DNA of 64,000 nt, taken from positions 1 to 64,000 of the forward strand of contig CAAGKD010000090.1 of assembly GCA_900770335.1 (NCBI GenBank), in the 5' to 3' direction. Below the pieces are notes generated by a model. It was not told the origin of the DNA. It made no database searches and saw only the letters and a program-made list of their open reading frames with translations. This document shows positions 42,451 through 49,591 of this stretch, one piece after another. Each line of letters begins with the position of its first letter. Positions within the stretch are counted from its first letter, which is position 1. The DNA comes from an uncultured Sutterella sp. GTDB taxonomy: Bacteria > Pseudomonadota > Gammaproteobacteria > Burkholderiales > Burkholderiaceae_F. The position numbers and the translations under genes were made by a program.

Positions 42451-43341
42451 TCACTTGTTCCCGATGCCGAAGCGTCGCGCGGCGAGCCAGGCGCACAGGT
42501 TGAAGACGAAGGTGATGAGGAAGAGCACGAGGCCCGTCATATAGAGGGCGTGGTAGTGCTCGCCGCCGACGGCCGCCTCGGCCATCTCCGCGGCGATGGA
42601 GCTCGTCATGGGGCGGACCGGGTCGAAGATCGACTCGGGAATGATCGCGGCGCCGCCGGCGACCATCAGCACGACCATCGTCTCGCCGATGACGCGCGAG
42701 ATGCCGAGCATCACGGCCGTGGCGATGCCGCCCAGGGCCCAGCGGAGCTCTACCTTGACGAGGGTCTCCCAGCGCGTCGCTCCGAGGGCGAGGCTCGCCT
42801 CGCGGATCCCGGCCGGCACGTTGCGCAGCGCGTCCTCAGAGATCGAGGCGATCGTCGGAACGCACATGAAGGCGAGCATGACCGCCGCATTGAGAAGGTT
42901 CAGGCCCGAGGCGACGCCGAAGACGTCCTGCAGCCACGGGGCGAGGATGATCATGCCGATGAAGCCGATCACGACCGACGGCAGCGCCGCCATGAGCTCG
43001 ATCACGGGCTTGACGATCCGCTTGCAGGCGGGCGACATGCCCGCATGGATCGCGCAGGCGGTGAGCACGCCCGCGGGGACGGCGATCACCGTGGTGAGCG
43101 CGGCGCAGGCGAGCGAGCCGATGATGAGCGCGCCGATGCCGAAGACGGGCGGATCGTCCGTCGGGTACCACTCGGTGCTGAAGAGAAAGTCGCTGAGCGA
43201 GACATGACTGAGGATCGGCAGCGCCTGCGTGAGCAGGAAGACGACAATGGCGGCCAGGGCGAGAACGCTCACGCCGGCCGCCAGTCCAAGACACCGCCGG
43301 AAGGTCATGTCCGCCCGCATCTTTGCGGGCAGGGCTGGCAT
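42451..43341 (-). CDS. pstC: Phosphate ABC transporter permease PstC
   Basis: A 296-residue permease pairing with PstA. The EAA loop REASLALGATRWETLVKVELRWA and the periplasmic-side PTDDPPVFGIGALIIGSL are typical. About six helices are visible. It follows pstS by 48 bases. Confidence 0.96.
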   Translation of the reverse strand: MPALPAKMRADMTFRRCLGLAAGVSVLALAAIVVFLLTQALPILSHVSLSDFLFSTEWYPTDDPPVFGIGALIIGSLACAALTTVIAVPAGVLTACAIHAGMSPACKRIVKPVIELMAALPSVVIGFIGMIILAPWLQDVFGVASGLNLLNAAVMLAFMCVPTIASISEDALRNVPAGIREASLALGATRWETLVKVELRWALGGIATAVMLGISRVIGETMVVLMVAGGAAIIPESIFDPVRPMTSSIAAEMAEAAVGGEHYHALYMTGLVLFLITFVFNLCAWLAARRFGIGNK

Positions 43342-43389
43342 TCCAACTGAATCCTTCTAATGGAGGTGGAAAGTGTCAGAGTCGGATCA

Positions 43390-44220
43390 TCAGTTCCCGA
43401 AGACCGGAACGTAGCCGGCCTTGAGAACATCCTTCTGGCCCTCGGCGGAGAGCATGAAGTCGATGAGGCTCTTGGCGTTGCCGGCGGGCTCGCCGACCGT
43501 GAAGAGGTAGAGGTCGCGCGAGATCGGCCAGGTCTTGTTCTTGGCGGTGTCCATGCCCGGCTTGACGCCGTTCACCTCAAGGGCGTTCGTCTGCTGGTCC
43601 ATGTAGCCCACGCCGATGTAGCCGATGGCGTTCGGGTTCTGGCTGACGGCCTGGACGACGCCGCCGCTCGAGGCCTGCACGAGGGCGCGCGGCGAGACGC
43701 GGGTCTTGCCCATCACGAGCTCCTGGAAGCACTCGAACGTGCCCGAGGAGGAGTCGCGGCCGACGACGACGATCGGGGCCTTGGCGCCGCCGACCTCATC
43801 CCAGCTCTTGATCTTGCCCGCGAAGATGTCCTTGAGCTGCTCCATCGTGAGCGCCTTGACGGCGTTCTTCGTGCTGACGACCGGGATGATGGCGTCATGA
43901 GCGACCGTGATGCGGACGGTCTTCATGTTGTGCGCCTCGAAGTCCTGGGCCTCCTTGCTCTTCAAGTCGCGCGAGGACATCGCGATGTCGGTCATGCCAT
44001 CGCGCAGGGCCTTGATGCCGTTGCCCGAGCCCGTGCCCGAGATCGTAACGGTGATGTTGGGGTTGGCCTTCATGAAGCCTTCCGCGACGAGCTGCATCGC
44101 CGGCAGAACGGTGGTGGAGCCGTTCACGGTGACGGCGTTCGCCTCAGCGGCCGAGCAGGCGCCGGCGGCGGCAAAGGCGGCGATGGCGCCGAGGGACGCG
44201 ACAATGTTCTTCGTCTTCAT
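43390..44220 (-). CDS. pstS: Phosphate-binding protein PstS
   Basis: A 276-residue periplasmic binding protein. The signal peptide ends around AEA|NAV (residues 1-28). Phosphate-contacting segments are VNGSTTVLPA, ISGTGSGNGIKAL, MSSRDLK and GRDSSSGTFECFQE. It is shorter than E. coli PstS (346) and resembles the compact PstS type. The ATG at 44220 begins the signal; an earlier in-frame ATG at 44235 would add a non-basic segment. It heads the pst-pho operon, with a Pho-box array 95-134 bases upstream. Confidence 0.95.
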   Translation of the reverse strand: MKTKNIVASLGAIAAFAAAGACSAAEANAVTVNGSTTVLPAMQLVAEGFMKANPNITVTISGTGSGNGIKALRDGMTDIAMSSRDLKSKEAQDFEAHNMKTVRITVAHDAIIPVVSTKNAVKALTMEQLKDIFAGKIKSWDEVGGAKAPIVVVGRDSSSGTFECFQELVMGKTRVSPRALVQASSGGVVQAVSQNPNAIGYIGVGYMDQQTNALEVNGVKPGMDTAKNKTWPISRDLYLFTVGEPAGNAKSLIDFMLSAEGQKDVLKAGYVPVFGN

Positions 44221-44298
44221 TTCAATATCCAGCAAACTTCTTGACTATCGGATGGGGGTGAATTCGGTGTGCGGCGCTTTCGTTTCCGCACGCATCGC

Positions 44299-44354
44299 AG
44301 TATGGGAGCCGCGCTTGACCGCCCCGTGACGCTCGCGTGAACCTTTCGTGACAC
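44299..44354 (-). promoter_or_regulatory. Pho-box array and -10 for pstS
   Basis: On the minus strand four 7-base units occur exactly 11 bases apart: GTGTCAC (44354-44348), GGTTCAC (44343-44337), GCGTCAC (44332-44326) and CGGTCAA (44321-44315). This is the PhoB direct-repeat spacing. Ten bases after the last unit is CATACT (44304-44299), a good -10 box, so the array overlaps the -35 position as in classic Pho promoters. Confidence 0.85.
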
Positions 44355-44364
44355 GGCGCGGCCC

Positions 44365-44393
44365 GCGTCCGGAGCGCGTCACGGAACTGTCAT
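44365..44393 (+). promoter_or_regulatory. Pho box for psiE
   Basis: On the plus strand GCGTCCG (44365-44371), GCGTCAC (44376-44382) and CTGTCAT (44387-44393) are 11 bases apart. CTGTCAT is the textbook half-site. It faces psiE, which starts 127 bases later. A matching -10 is weak (around 44404). Confidence 0.75.
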
Positions 44394-44519
44394 CTCGAGC
44401 AATCCTTCCAACCGCGCCGCCGAAGCGCCCTGAAACAAATCCGCGCCTCCCCCGCCCTTTGCCGGAGCGCCCGCCGGCCCCATAATCGACGCTTCCGACC
44501 CCTTCACCATGGAGCTTCG

Positions 44520-44978
44520 ATGACCGCCCCCCAGACGCCTCAGTCCCCCCGCAGGAATGACGACGCCTTCGTGCCCGAGACGCACGTCGATTCGCCCGCC
44601 CTCGTGCGCACGAGCGACGTCGTGAGCCTCTGGCTCACCTACGCGCAGGCCGCCGCGCTCATCGCGATCGCCGTCGCCGCGATCGCCGGCATCGGACAGG
44701 CGGCCTGGGAGATGGTCGCCGCGCGCAACATCCGCCTCGGCGACCTGCTGATGCTCTTTCTCTACATCGAGATCCTCTCGATGGTGAAGGGCGCGGCCCT
44801 CGGCACGCGCGAGATTCCGATCCACACGCCGATCGCCCTGGCGATCGTCGCGGTGGCGCGCTACATCGTCGTTGACATCGAGCACCTCTCGGCCGTGACG
44901 ATGCTCTGCACGTCGACGGCGATCCTGCTTCTCGTCCTCGCGCTCTGGCTCATCCGCAGGTCCGAGCGGCGGCGCTGA
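44520..44978 (+). CDS. psiE: Phosphate-starvation-inducible PsiE family protein
   Basis: A 152-residue inner-membrane protein with four hydrophobic segments and the family motifs LGDLLMLFLYIEILSMVKGA and REIPIHTPIALAIVAVARYI. The biochemical role is unknown; in E. coli its gene is induced by phosphate starvation. The placement divergent from pstS with its own Pho box supports this regulation here. A strong terminator follows. Confidence 0.92.
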   Translation: MTAPQTPQSPRRNDDAFVPETHVDSPALVRTSDVVSLWLTYAQAAALIAIAVAAIAGIGQAAWEMVAARNIRLGDLLMLFLYIEILSMVKGAALGTREIPIHTPIALAIVAVARYIVVDIEHLSAVTMLCTSTAILLLVLALWLIRRSERRR

Positions 44979-45006
44979 CGCGCGCTCTCACCGTTGAATT
45001 GCGACA

Positions 45007-45048
45007 GAGGCCGCGCCCTTCCTCCAAGAGGCGCGGCCTCCTGCTTTT
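45007..45048 (+). terminator. Rho-independent terminator after psiE
   Basis: GAGGCCGCGCC (45007-45017) pairs with GGCGCGGCCTC (45030-45040), followed by CTGCTTTT. Confidence 0.88.
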
Positions 45049-45111
45049 CAGGCGGCGGCTTCACGGGCTGCGAGGCCTTCTCGAGGCCTCCGCCGGCATC
45101 TCTGGGAGCAC

Positions 45112-45222
45112 ATGGTCCTGCGCGCCGAGTACGAGCGCATCTTCAAGGGCTCGAAGGACGGCGACGGCACGATCGACATCGACTACAACGTGTTCACGGT
45201 AGGCGTGAAGTACGCCTTCTGA
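45112..45222 (+). pseudogene. C-terminal remnant of an outer-membrane beta-barrel protein
   Basis: The 36 codons read MVLRAEYERIFKGSKDG, then a DGTIDIDYNVFTVGVKYAF end. They look like the last two strands of an OmpA/opacity-type barrel, with the terminal Phe used as BAM signal. Upstream the frame has no further barrel sequence. It is bracketed by terminators at 45007 and 45271. The rest of the 362-base gap between psiE and the AAA-ATPase gene holds nothing else recognisable. Confidence 0.6.
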
Positions 45223-45270
45223 TGACTGACGAGGCTCACCGTCTCCTACCGGCCTCCGGGTGAAGCTGGA

Positions 45271-45312
45271 AAGCCGTGAGACGCATGCGACGCGCCTCGC
45301 GGCTTTTCTTTT
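45271..45312 (+). terminator. Hairpin with T tract after the OMP remnant
   Basis: AAAGCCG-TGAG pairs imperfectly with CTCG-CGGCTTTT, followed by CTTTTC. It probably was the terminator of the lost outer-membrane protein gene and may also affect the convergent gene ending at 45341. Confidence 0.6.
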
Positions 45313-45340
45313 CGGCGGCGTCCAGCTGGACCGCGCAATC

Positions 45341-46948
45341 TCAGACCGCCGTCCAGCTCACGAACCGGCGCTCTGCTTCTGAGTACACCATCGCGACGCG
45401 CTTGAGCGCCTCGCGCCGAAGATACTGCTCGCCATAGCGACGCGTCTTCATCTGCTCAACCGCAGACTGCAGAAGTTCCTCGCCGCTCTTTCCGGACTTC
45501 TCCGCCTCCGCTCCGAGGAACTTGAACTCGAAGACCCAATGCAAGCCGCCTGTCGTCACCTCGAGATCACTCCGGCCAAGATTGTTCTGCACTTCGACGG
45601 CTGGAATCATGGATGCGCCGATCAAGAGCACCTGGATGCACATCCGGCATGCCGCCTCGCTCTTGATGGGAGCGTTCTCGTAGCTCACGCTGGAAAGCGC
45701 CAGATTGAAGAGCTCTGCCACCTGCTCAAGATCGCCCGCCGCAAGCTGATGCGGCAGCTCGGACATGCGGGCGAAGACGAAGGGACTCTCTCCGATCAAC
45801 CTGTCTGCATAAAGCTGCGCCATTGACTCGGAGACTTCTTCATTAGGATAGCCAAGCAGTGCGATTCCGTTGGAGGTTACCGTTTTGATTGTCAAATATC
45901 CTGTCTGCGCTAGGAGGAGCTCCGGAGAGATCGTCTCGAAGTCTTGCGAAGCGCTGAGTACTGCCAAAGAAATAGCGTGCGGCTGTCCATAGCACTCAGG
46001 TGACACCATGTCGTGCTTGCGCAGATGTTCCATCAGCACGGTCGGTTGCCCGCCGCTCTCATACCAATAATTCGCGAATCCAGCTCCGGGATTGTCAAAG
46101 AACTTAAGGACCGACCATGGCGCGTAGACATGCTTCATGCCGGATCGTTCGAAGCAATAGCCGTCATAATGACTCCTCAGCCTTGCTCTCACCTCAGTCT
46201 CCTCCATGCCCAGAGCCCGAGCTGCAGCTTGGATGTGATCGCCAAAGTACGCGTCGATCTCCCCCTCTGTAAGCCCAAGAAGAGTCCCGTAGGCTGGCTC
46301 AAGTGAGATATCCGTAATGTTGTTGAGTTCAGAAAATATGCTTGCGTTGCGGAACTTCGTGATGCCCGTGATGAAGAAAAAACGCAAACAGTTCTCTTCC
46401 TCCTTTACGGTTGCATAGAACTTTGAGAGCGCAGATCTAATGGCACTGAAGGCATCTGCGTTGTTGATATTCGCCGTGAGCGGAGCATCGTACTCGTCAA
46501 CGAGGATTACAAGGCTTGCCGTCGGAAGTTCATGCAACCAAGCGCGAAGTTGTTCCATGAGATTGGACCCGCGACTTGAGTCAAACCGGAACCCGACGGA
46601 ACCGAAGTCCTCTATTAGCCGGCTCGTGAGCGACGATTGGAATTGTTCAATGGAACGAAACTCCTTGATTCCTGAAAAATCAATACGTACAACAGGATAA
46701 GTTCGGTCCTGCCAAAGGTTCGCTATTTTCAACCCATCAAACTGCTTGACGCCATTGCGAAAGAGGGATTCGAACGCGCTGAGCAAAAGAGACTTTCCAA
46801 ACCTCCTTGGACGCGCCAAGAAATATTCTCGGGGTTTTTGGACCAACTGATGGATCAGATCCGTCTTGTCCACATAGATCAGCCCTAGCTCGCGAATTTT
46901 TGGAAATCCTGAGATTCCGACGGGCAAACGGTCGCTGAGATCCATCAT
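45341..46948 (-). CDS. AAA-ATPase-like / PD-(D/E)XK nuclease-like protein
   Basis: A 535-residue protein with an N-terminal AAA-ATPase_like domain (Walker A-type ARPRRFGKSLLLS at 45-57, Walker B-like LVILVDEYDAPLT). The C-terminal PD-(D/E)XK-type domain has Asp in GRSDLEV and E-F-K in HWVFEFKFLG. Such proteins are abundant in gut bacteria, often in many copies, and have no established function. An excellent ribosome-binding site GAGGAGGTGAT precedes the ATG at 46948. GC is clearly lower than around it: counting two 60-base lines gives 57% (46561-46620) and 43% (46681-46740), which points to transfer. It starts 16 bases past a terminator T tract. Confidence 0.85.
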   Translation of the reverse strand: MMDLSDRLPVGISGFPKIRELGLIYVDKTDLIHQLVQKPREYFLARPRRFGKSLLLSAFESLFRNGVKQFDGLKIANLWQDRTYPVVRIDFSGIKEFRSIEQFQSSLTSRLIEDFGSVGFRFDSSRGSNLMEQLRAWLHELPTASLVILVDEYDAPLTANINNADAFSAIRSALSKFYATVKEEENCLRFFFITGITKFRNASIFSELNNITDISLEPAYGTLLGLTEGEIDAYFGDHIQAAARALGMEETEVRARLRSHYDGYCFERSGMKHVYAPWSVLKFFDNPGAGFANYWYESGGQPTVLMEHLRKHDMVSPECYGQPHAISLAVLSASQDFETISPELLLAQTGYLTIKTVTSNGIALLGYPNEEVSESMAQLYADRLIGESPFVFARMSELPHQLAAGDLEQVAELFNLALSSVSYENAPIKSEAACRMCIQVLLIGASMIPAVEVQNNLGRSDLEVTTGGLHWVFEFKFLGAEAEKSGKSGEELLQSAVEQMKTRRYGEQYLRREALKRVAMVYSEAERRFVSWTAV

Positions 46949-46963
46949 GATCACCTCCTCAAT

Positions 46964-47007
46964 ATGAAAAACGCCGGTGCTGTTCATCCGAACAGTATCA
47001 CCGGCGT
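46964..47007 (-). terminator. Terminator at the end of the T3SS operon
   Basis: On the minus strand ACGCCGGTG and CTGTTC pair with GAACAG and CACCGGCGT, followed by TTTTTC. It ends the operon 21 bases after the rsbW-like stop. It leaves too little room for an ordinary promoter before the AAA-ATPase gene start at 46948. Confidence 0.88.
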
Positions 47008-47028
47008 GCAGCAACACGAGCCTCAGCC

Positions 47029-47457
47029 TCAGGCCGGAATCGGGGTCTTGCCGAAGACGATTTCGATCAGGTTCGTCTTGTCGACGTACTGGTAGATCTG
47101 CTTCTCGGAGACCTGCTTGATCAGAAAGACGCCGAGGCCGCCGACGGGGCGGCTGTCGATGTCGAGCGTGAGGTCAGGCTCGGCCACCTCTTCAAAGGGA
47201 TTGAAGGGATTGCCCCAATCCTGCACGGTGAAGACGAGCTTGTCCTCGCCGTCCATGCGCCTCACCTCCAGGCTCACGAGCGCCTTGCCCACGCTGCCGC
47301 TCGGATAGGCGTAGCTGAAAACGTTCATGAGAAGCTCCTCGGCGACGAGGAGCACGTTCGACGTCTGGGCCTTGAACGCTTCGGGTATCGAGCGCTCAAG
47401 GTAGTCCTTCGCCGTCGTGAGGTGATCGATGGTGGCCGGTACGGTGATGGTGGGCAT
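47029..47457 (-). CDS. RsbW/BtrW-type anti-sigma serine kinase
   Basis: A 142-residue GHKL ATPase. The N box LVAEELLMNVFSYAYP, the DWGNPFNPF segment and the glycine loop SRPVGGLGVFLIKQV identify the RsbW/SpoIIAB class, which binds a sigma factor and phosphorylates its STAS antagonist. It lies 29 bases after the STAS gene at the end of the type III secretion operon. In Bordetella the equivalent pair BtrW-BtrV controls type III secretion, so the same role is likely. No sigma factor or PP2C phosphatase is in the window. Confidence 0.87.
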   Translation of the reverse strand: MPTITVPATIDHLTTAKDYLERSIPEAFKAQTSNVLLVAEELLMNVFSYAYPSGSVGKALVSLEVRRMDGEDKLVFTVQDWGNPFNPFEEVAEPDLTLDIDSRPVGGLGVFLIKQVSEKQIYQYVDKTNLIEIVFGKTPIPA

Positions 47458-47486
47458 GATCAGTTCCTCCTGGGGTGGGCCGCGCG

Positions 47487-47822
47487 TTACCGCAGTTCGG
47501 CGACCGCCGCATCGGCGTCGGGGTAGAGCTTCAGGATCGACTGAAAGCCCGAAAGCTTGAACATGTCCGCGACCATGGCCTTCATGCCCGCGAAGGCGAG
47601 AGCCGCGCCGCGGGCCTTGCTCGTCTTGGCGAGCATCAGGATGCCGCGCAGGCCGGCCGAGCTGATGTACTCGAGGCCGCTCATCTCGACGACGAGCTTC
47701 GTCGCGCCCGCGTCAAGCTGCTTCTTCCATTCGGCGTCGAAGTCGGCGACCGAGGTGGCGTCCATGCTGCCTGCGACCTGAATGACGGTCACGCCGTCGC
47801 GGGGGAGAGAAGTGATGTCCAT
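47487..47822 (-). CDS. STAS anti-anti-sigma factor, RsbV/BtrV-type
   Basis: A 111-residue single STAS domain. VVEMSGLEYISSAGLRGIL places the likely phosphorylated Ser at 55. When unphosphorylated such proteins capture the anti-sigma kinase and free the sigma factor. AAAGGAAA lies before the ATG at 47822. It follows sctR by 53 bases without a visible terminator, so it is probably in the same transcript. An upstream in-frame ATG at 47918 would overlap sctR and add residues unlike the family. Confidence 0.88.
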   Translation of the reverse strand: MDITSLPRDGVTVIQVAGSMDATSVADFDAEWKKQLDAGATKLVVEMSGLEYISSAGLRGILMLAKTSKARGAALAFAGMKAMVADMFKLSGFQSILKLYPDADAAVAELR

Positions 47823-47875
47823 TACCGGTTTCCTTTGGGAGTCTGCGAATCGGCCTGATGCTTCGGAGGAGACGC

Positions 47876-48526
47876 TCAGCGATAGCTGAGCAACAGTCCT
47901 TGTGTGATTTTGAGCCATCCGTCAAGCGTAACAAAAAGGAGGATCTTGAAGGGTAGCGAGATCGTCGTGGGCGACACCATCATCATGCCCATCGCGAGAA
48001 GGATGTTCGAGATGATGAGGTCAATCGCAATGAACGCCAGGTAGAGCACGAAGCCGATCTGGAAGGCCTTCGTGAGCTCGGTGATCGTGAAGGACGGAAT
48101 GAGGACTGCCCAGTTGTCCTTGGAGATCTTGTCGCGCATCTTCTCGGGCCAGATCCGCTGGGCGGTCTGCGTGAACATGCTCGCGACGCGGTCGTCGGTG
48201 TTCTTCGTGAGGAAGGCCTTGATGGGCGGCGACACGCGCTCGGCGACCTCGAAGAGCTGCGCGGGCTGGATCGTCTCGAGCCGCTCGGACTCCCTGGCGA
48301 CGAGATCCGCCGTGTCGCTTGCGACGGGCGCCATGATGAAGAGCGTCAATATCATCGCCAGGCCGTTGATCACCATCTGCGGCGGGATCTGCTGCACGCC
48401 GAGGGCGTTGCGCACGATCATGAGCACGACGACGATCTTCACGTATGAGGTCGCCATCATCAGGAAGATCGGCATCAGGCCGAGGCTGATCGATATGACG
48501 ATCAGCCATACGGGATCAATCGACAT
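47876..48526 (-). CDS. sctR: T3SS export apparatus protein SctR
   Basis: A 216-residue inner-membrane protein of the export gate (FliP/YscR family). Characteristic stretches are TSYVKIVVVLMIVRNALGVQ, PPQMVINGLAMILTLFIM and LIPSFTITELTKAFQIGFVLYL plus MMMVSPTTISLPFKILLFV. Five SctR copies form the gate with SctS and SctT. In nearly all T3SS operons sctS follows at once, but here the next gene is the STAS protein. Confidence 0.95.
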   Translation of the reverse strand: MSIDPVWLIVISISLGLMPIFLMMATSYVKIVVVLMIVRNALGVQQIPPQMVINGLAMILTLFIMAPVASDTADLVARESERLETIQPAQLFEVAERVSPPIKAFLTKNTDDRVASMFTQTAQRIWPEKMRDKISKDNWAVLIPSFTITELTKAFQIGFVLYLAFIAIDLIISNILLAMGMMMVSPTTISLPFKILLFVTLDGWLKITQGLLLSYR

Positions 48527-48544
48527 GCGTCACTCCGCTGCGGT

Positions 48545-48766
48545 TCACTTCGTCTCGGTGATCTGCACGCCGACGGCGCCGTTCACGTCGACGAGCCGGC
48601 CCTTCGCGACCGCCTGTCCATTGGCGGTGATCGTCACCGGGGCGCTCGCGTCGGCGGTGAGCGTGAAGACGTAGCCGGGCTCGAGGCGGCCGAGCTCGCC
48701 CAGGGTGATCGTGCGCTCCTCAAGCTCAAAGACGAGCCTGACTTCAAGCGAGTCGGTCTGCTGCAT
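48545..48766 (-). CDS. Probable internal product SctQ-C
   Basis: Met276 of SctQ (ATG at 48766) is preceded by GGAG with a 6-base spacer (48776-48773). Translation from it gives 73 residues comprising just the C-terminal SpoA domain. Yersinia YscQ and several homologues make such a fragment from an internal start, and it assembles with the full-length protein. The call rests on the well-placed ribosome-binding site and the family precedent. Confidence 0.6.
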   Translation of the reverse strand: MQQTDSLEVRLVFELEERTITLGELGRLEPGYVFTLTADASAPVTITANGQAVAKGRLVDVNGAVGVQITETK

Positions 48767-49591
48767 GGATTTCTCCGGAAACGGGGTGATGGGATCGGCG
48801 AGCGTCGCGGCGCGCGCCTCAAGCCGGCACACGCCGGCCGCAAGGGACTTGCGTCCCGAGAGGAGCGTGAGCTGCGCGGCGCCCTTGGCGGGAAGCCACA
48901 GATCGGGAAGGAGCACGTCTCCGGCTCCGAGCGCCTCATAGTCGCCCTTTGAAAGCGCCACGCCGCCCGCGACGAGCGCGAGCGTGAAGGGAACGGCGGA
49001 AAGCCTCGCCGCGAGCGCGCCGGCCGACCGCACGGGAAGGGGCGCAAGGAGAGCCGAAAGCGCGGGGACGGATTCGGGCTGCTCGGGCGAAAGAAGAATC
49101 TGCGCCGCAATCGCGCCCTCGGGAAGCTTCGTCCTGAGTTCAAGTCCGAACGCGCCCGCTGCGCCTGCGGGATCCGCGTCAAGGACGTCCTCGAGCACGA
49201 CGGGAACGCCAAGCAGCGAGGCGAGGCTCGCCAAAAGAGGCGTCGCGAGCGTCTCGGCGACGGCGGCGGAAAGGTCCTTGGGCAGCGCCTCGGGATCGGT
49301 TTCCGCGAGCTCGGGCTCGGAAAAGAGCGGATGCGCCTTCAGGACGTCGAGATTCGGCAGGGCGGCGCGCCAGCGCAGGCCGTTGACCGAAAGAAGAAGC
49401 GTCATCGCCGCGGGCGCGCGCAGCGCCGCCGCCCCGGTCGAAAGAAGCGTGAGAAGCGAGACCGCCGCCTCGCCCCGGCCGAACGGGATGCGGACGGGGA
49501 GCGCAAGCCCGAGCAGGGCGTTCCCGAGCAGGGCGCGCTCGCGGTCGAGCGCAGGAAGCGTGAGCGGGCGGACGGAGTTCGTGTCTGTCAT
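48545..49591 (-). CDS. sctQ: T3SS cytoplasmic ring (C-ring/sorting platform) protein SctQ
   Basis: A 348-residue protein. The first 270 residues are rich in Ala and Leu and poorly conserved, as usual for SctQ. The C-terminal SpoA domain (about 276-345: DSLEVRLVFELEERTITLGE, GYVFTL, ADASAPVTITANGQAVAKGRLVDVNGAVGV in pieces) is clear. SctQ forms the pods under the needle complex with SctK, SctL and SctN. Its ATG overlaps the sctP stop by four bases. An internal start at 48766 probably yields a separate SpoA fragment. Confidence 0.88.
   Translation of the reverse strand: MTDTNSVRPLTLPALDRERALLGNALLGLALPVRIPFGRGEAAVSLLTLLSTGAAALRAPAAMTLLLSVNGLRWRAALPNLDVLKAHPLFSEPELAETDPEALPKDLSAAVAETLATPLLASLASLLGVPVVLEDVLDADPAGAAGAFGLELRTKLPEGAIAAQILLSPEQPESVPALSALLAPLPVRSAGALAARLSAVPFTLALVAGGVALSKGDYEALGAGDVLLPDLWLPAKGAAQLTLLSGRKSLAAGVCRLEARAATLADPITPFPEKSMQQTDSLEVRLVFELEERTITLGELGRLEPGYVFTLTADASAPVTITANGQAVAKGRLVDVNGAVGVQITETK

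Noticed and set aside
45112..45222. The 36-codon frame as a genuine small protein
   Set aside because: Its sequence is the terminal strands of a beta-barrel and cannot fold or insert alone; no ribosome-binding site precedes the ATG.
47823..48526. Hidden sctS between sctR and the STAS gene
   Set aside because: Only 53 bases separate the two genes; no room for the roughly 88-codon sctS in any frame.
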